A DNA stretch of 18,055 bases. Source: Roseiarcus sp963755075. GTDB lineage: Bacteria > Pseudomonadota > Alphaproteobacteria > Rhizobiales > Beijerinckiaceae. Made by a program: the position numbers and the translations under genes. The DNA lies in contig CAVWKL010000145.1 of NCBI GenBank assembly GCA_963755075.1, positions 1-18,055 of the forward strand. Reading direction: 5' to 3'. Position 1 is the first letter of the stretch. Every line of letters begins with the position of its first letter. Shown here piece after piece: positions 15,592 to 18,055 of this stretch. The notes under the pieces were generated by a model. It was given only the letters and a program-made list of their open reading frames with translations. It was not told where the DNA came from and made no database searches.

Positions 15592-15750
15592 TCGCCGGTC
15601 GCCGCGAAGTCCACTCCCCTCGTACCCGCGCGTGGGGACTGCGAGCTCGAAGCGCGCGTTCCACTTGGCGATTGAGGCGCTCTGCTTTATCTCTCAGGCG
15701 GCCAGGCGGCTGTACGCCCTGGCCTTGCCCGCCGCCGGAGTTCGCCGCGC

Positions 15751-16941
15751 TTGCCTCTTCGGGTTTCCCTTATCGTCGTCGCGGCAGGACGCGGCGCGCG
15801 GCTCGGCGCGGCGACGCCGAAGCAATATCTCAATTGCGCGGGTAAACCCCTGATCGCGCACGCGCTAGAGGCGCTGGCCGCGGCGCACGACTATTGCGCC
15901 GCGACGGTGGTCATCCATCACGACGATCGCGCCGCTTACCACGACGCGCTCAAGTTTCTTTCGCCGGCGACCGCGTCCCGGTTCGGCCCGCCGGCCTTCG
16001 GCGGCGCCAGCCGGCAGCAAAGCGTGCTCGCCGGGCTCGAAGCGCAGAGCGCGGCGCCGCCCGATCTCGTTCTCATCCACGACGGCGCGCGCATCTTTCC
16101 GACCCGGGCGCTGATCGCCCGCGCGATCGAGGCCGCCGAACGTCACAGCGCCGCGGTGCCCGCGACCCCGCTCACGGACTCGATCAAGCAGGTCGACGTC
16201 GATGGCCGCATCCTCGCTTCGCCGGACCGCTCGCGCCTGCGCGCGGTGCAGACACCCCAGGCCTTTCGCTTCGACCTGATCCTCGCGGCGCATCGGCGCG
16301 CTGCGCGCGAGGCCGTCGAGGGCCTCACCGACGATGGCGCGGTCGCTGTCTGGGCGGGTCACGAAACTTACGTCTTCGACGGCGACCCCGAGAACGGCAA
16401 AGTTACGACGCGTGGAGATTTGGGCGCGGCCGAGGCGCGTCTGATGGAGGCGACGAGCGACGTCCGCGCCGGTCAGGGTTTCGACGTCCACGCCTTCGCG
16501 CCTGGCGACGGCGTCTGGCTCGGCGGCGTCCGCATTCCGCACGATCGGGCGCTCAGCGGCCATTCCGATGCCAACGTCGCGCTGCACGCGCTCGCCGATG
16601 CGCTCTATGGCGCGCTCGCCGACGGTGACATCGGCGTTCATTTTCCGCCCTCGGAAGCGCGCTGGCGCGGCGCCGCCTCTTCGATCTTCCTCGAGGACGC
16701 GGCGGCGCGGGTGCGGGCGCGCGGCGGGATCATCGCCCATCTCGACGCCACCCTGATTTGCGAGGCGCCGAAAATCGGCCCCTATCGCGAAGCGATGCGC
16801 GCCCAAATCGCCGAAATCGCCGCCATTGCCATTGATCGCGTCGGCGTCAAGGCGACGACTTCGGAGGGGCTCGGCTTCACCGGCCGGCGCGAGGGCGTCG
16901 CCTGTCTCGCTAGCGCGACGATCCGGCTGCCGCCGGGATAG
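15751..16941 (+). CDS. ispDF: Bifunctional IspDF: MEP cytidylyltransferase and MEcPP synthase
   Basis: 396-aa fusion of two MEP-pathway enzymes of isoprenoid synthesis. The IspD half (about 1-232) adds CMP to methylerythritol phosphate and shows VVAAGRGARLG (9-19), PKQY, PLTDSIK (140-146) and RAVQTPQAF (164-172). The IspF half (about 238-396) makes the cyclic diphosphate and has the zinc ligands Asp245 and His247 in GFDVHAF and His279 in VALHAL, plus KATTSEGLGF (367-376). The HSDAN segment (271-275) has Asn where Asp is usual. The fusion is typical of alphaproteobacteria. The start is TTG at 15751: no ATG or GTG precedes the conserved N-terminus in frame, and GGAG at 15737-15740 is 10 bases upstream. 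The HXXEE gene follows after 15 bases. Confidence 0.95.
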   Translation: MPLRVSLIVVAAGRGARLGAATPKQYLNCAGKPLIAHALEALAAAHDYCAATVVIHHDDRAAYHDALKFLSPATASRFGPPAFGGASRQQSVLAGLEAQSAAPPDLVLIHDGARIFPTRALIARAIEAAERHSAAVPATPLTDSIKQVDVDGRILASPDRSRLRAVQTPQAFRFDLILAAHRRAAREAVEGLTDDGAVAVWAGHETYVFDGDPENGKVTTRGDLGAAEARLMEATSDVRAGQGFDVHAFAPGDGVWLGGVRIPHDRALSGHSDANVALHALADALYGALADGDIGVHFPPSEARWRGAASSIFLEDAAARVRARGGIIAHLDATLICEAPKIGPYREAMRAQIAEIAAIAIDRVGVKATTSEGLGFTGRREGVACLASATIRLPPG

Positions 16942-16956
16942 GCGAGGCCGGCCGCG

Positions 16957-17532
16957 ATGAAAGATTGGCTCGCCGCGCATTGGGTTCCCGGCGCCTTGCT
17001 GATGGCGATCGCGCTGCTCGCGCTGGCGCCGCTGCTCGTCGGCGCCTGGGGATGGCCGCTCATGCTCGTTTATCTCGCCTCGCCCGGCTATATGCTGCAC
17101 CAAGTCGAAGAGCACAGCGGCGATCGTTTCCGCACTTTTGTCAACGCGCGCATTTTCGGCGGCCTCGAAGCGCTGACGACGTCGGACGTTCTGTGGATCA
17201 ACATTCCCGGCGTCTGGGGTTCCAACTTGGCCGCGCTTTACGCCGCCTATGGATTCGGCGCCGGCTACGGCCTCGCCGCCCCCTACCTCATGCTCGTCAA
17301 CGTGGTCGCGCACCTGGCGGGGGCGGTGCGCTGGCGTGTCTACAATCCCGGTCTTTGGACCGCCTGCGGCTTGTTCGCGCCGCTTGCGCTTTTGGCGCTG
17401 TGGCGCATTGCGGCCTCGCCTTCTCAGCATGCCTTCGGGCTCGCCGTCGCGCTCGCCATTCATGCGGCGATCATCGGCCGCACTACGCGGCGCGCCTCGA
17501 AGCTGCGCGCGCAAGTTCCAGCCTTGCGATGA
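16957..17532 (+). CDS. HXXEE-domain membrane protein, function unknown
   Basis: 191-aa protein with about five hydrophobic segments (roughly 11-31, 33-47, 82-104, 107-120 and 127-160). The name-giving motif is HQVEE at residues 48-52, followed by the conserved FVNARIFGG stretch and a later VNVVAHLAGAVRW. The conserved His and Glu residues could bind a metal, but no reaction is known for HXXEE proteins. It begins 15 bases after ispDF, so cotranscription is likely, though a functional link to isoprenoid synthesis is unproven. The ATG at 16957 starts the first hydrophobic segment. The ribosome binding site is weak. Confidence 0.85.
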   Translation: MKDWLAAHWVPGALLMAIALLALAPLLVGAWGWPLMLVYLASPGYMLHQVEEHSGDRFRTFVNARIFGGLEALTTSDVLWINIPGVWGSNLAALYAAYGFGAGYGLAAPYLMLVNVVAHLAGAVRWRVYNPGLWTACGLFAPLALLALWRIAASPSQHAFGLAVALAIHAAIIGRTTRRASKLRAQVPALR

Positions 17533-17547
17533 AACGGGACGGCGCCC

Positions 17548-17589
17548 CCTCGCCGGGAGATCGAGCCCCGGCTCGGCGAGGCCGGTTTT
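17548..17589 (+). terminator. Possible terminator after the HXXEE gene
   Basis: CCTCGCCG (17548-17555) pairs with CGGCGAGG (17574-17581), extendable by a G-T and a G-C pair, and TTTT follows at 17586-17589 after CCGG. The T-run is short, so termination is plausible but not strong. Confidence 0.35.
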
Positions 17590-17640
17590 GGGATGAGGCG
17601 CGATTGTGCGCCGGGCGCCGAACATCGCGCGGCGTCAAGT

Positions 17641-17656
17641 CGGCGCTTCGGCGCCG
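17641..17656. other. C(UUCG)G tetraloop hairpin
   Basis: CGGCGC-TTCG-GCGCCG is a perfect 6-bp stem closed by the extra-stable cUUCGg tetraloop. There is no T-run after it. It could block RNA decay downstream of the HXXEE transcript or be part of a leader for the phosphoribosyltransferase gene. Confidence 0.45.
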
Positions 17657-17861
17657 CTGTCGCCCTTGAGTCCTTGACCGACGGGGCGAGATCAATGCAT
17701 CCGAACCGGTCCCGGCGGATAAGTGCAAGTTGATCTGCCCGTCGGCGAAACCGCGGCAGGCGCGGTCGCCTTCGACCAGGGGGAATGGCCGCGCCGGCAA
17801 GTCATGCGTCGTTCGGCGGCGCGGGCCGCCGAGTTGGACCGGGGATGTGGGAGAGGCGGCG

Positions 17862-18055
17862 GTGCTCTTTATCGATCGCGTCGACGCCGGCCGGATGCTG
17901 GCGCGGGCCCTGGCTTCGTACAAGGATCGGAGTCCGGTGGTGCTTGCCCTGCCCCGTGGCGGCGTGCCGATCGGGGCTGAGATCGCCGCGGCCCTCGCGG
18001 CGCCGCTCGACGTCGTTCTAGCAATACATTGCCACTGCAGCCTTTACTGGTTAGA
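17862..18055 (+). CDS. Phosphoribosyltransferase-family protein, N-terminal part, disrupted or cut at the right edge
   Basis: The frame from GTG at 17862-17864 begins VLFIDRVDAGRMLARAL and continues VVLALPRGGVPIGAEIAAALAAPLDVV, the N-terminus of a PRTase-fold family often found with dienelactone hydrolase or erythromycin-esterase domains. GAGAGG at 17851-17856 is five bases upstream. Relatives go on with a VRKLG-type segment after LDVV. Here the frame reads LAIHCHCSLYWL instead, and the last 37 bases are only about 43% GC against the high GC before them. The gene therefore seems interrupted near 18018, perhaps by an insertion, or the end of the window is poorly assembled. The family function is uncertain; PRTase-fold proteins bind phosphoribosyl pyrophosphate or act in regulation. 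Confidence 0.7.
   Translation, partial: MLFIDRVDAGRMLARALASYKDRSPVVLALPRGGVPIGAEIAAALAAPLDVVLAIHCHCSLYWL

Larger units (their letters stand above)
17533..17861. other. Intergenic region with hairpins, no supported gene
   Basis: Between the HXXEE gene and the phosphoribosyltransferase gene no frame has coding character that I recognise. It holds two hairpins, listed separately. I see no clear promoter; the region just ahead of 17862 supplies only the ribosome binding site GAGAGG at 17851-17856. Confidence 0.45.

Noticed and set aside
16711..16730. Asn for Asp in the IspF HSDAD segment as a sign of inactivity
   Set aside because: The zinc ligands Asp245, His247 and His279 and the other motifs are intact, so loss of activity is not supported.
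15865..17625. A 586-codon open frame on the minus strand
   Set aside because: Antisense to ispDF and the HXXEE gene, both clearly recognised.
1..18055. CRISPR arrays, tRNA or rRNA genes, defence-system genes, phage genes
   Set aside because: No regularly spaced repeats, cloverleaf-like segments, rRNA blocks, transposases or phage proteins were recognised on either strand.

Overview
The window is high-GC DNA from an alphaproteobacterium. The fused IspDF enzyme, an ATP12-type F1-ATPase assembly factor, the Der GTPase with an NKAEG-type first G4 motif, and the pccB/pccA set all point there. The order is probably Hyphomicrobiales (Rhizobiales). A Methylocystaceae/Beijerinckiaceae-like host is only a guess. 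No CRISPR array, complete insertion sequence, prophage, rRNA or tRNA gene was seen. Most of the window is ordinary chromosomal housekeeping sequence.

Layout. (1) 1-1950, minus: a TPR membrane protein followed by the ribosome-assembly GTPase gene der, which runs off the left edge. (2) 2243-2506, plus: a Tat-exported high-potential iron-sulfur protein (HiPIP). A perfect FNR/FixK-type box lies in its upstream region. (3) 2602-7850, minus: a propionyl-CoA carboxylase locus, in transcription order pccB, a 146-aa unknown protein, pccA, a DUF3052-like protein and a RidA-family protein. The last three are tightly spaced and probably cotranscribed. (4) 7915-7963: a REP-like palindrome. (5) 8115-12990, minus: an RluC-type pseudouridine synthase overlapping an ATP12 chaperone gene, then a 979-aa PAS-PAS-GAF-GGDEF-EAL cyclic-di-GMP protein. 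(6) 13289-14446, plus: a small protein of the kind often labelled 'translational machinery protein' and a glutathione S-transferase, behind a near-perfect FNR/FixK-type box. (7) 14456-14975, minus: a decayed isoprenylcysteine methyltransferase-like gene with a frameshift and an internal deletion. (8) 14976-15486: a sparse stretch with inverted repeats, ending in a strong promoter for a 34-aa hydrophobic peptide. (9) 15751-17532, plus: ispDF and an HXXEE-domain membrane protein. (10) 17862 to the right edge: the start of a phosphoribosyltransferase gene whose homology and base composition break off about 38 bases before the end.

The carboxylase subunits would convert propionyl-CoA to methylmalonyl-CoA. 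IspDF makes isoprenoid precursors by the MEP pathway. The two FNR/FixK-type boxes suggest that the HiPIP gene and the translational-machinery/GST pair respond to oxygen or redox state, but this is inferred from sequence only. No complete novel system was found. The best leads are the 34-aa peptide gene, the two FNR/FixK-type boxes, the unknown proteins in the pcc locus and the disrupted right edge.
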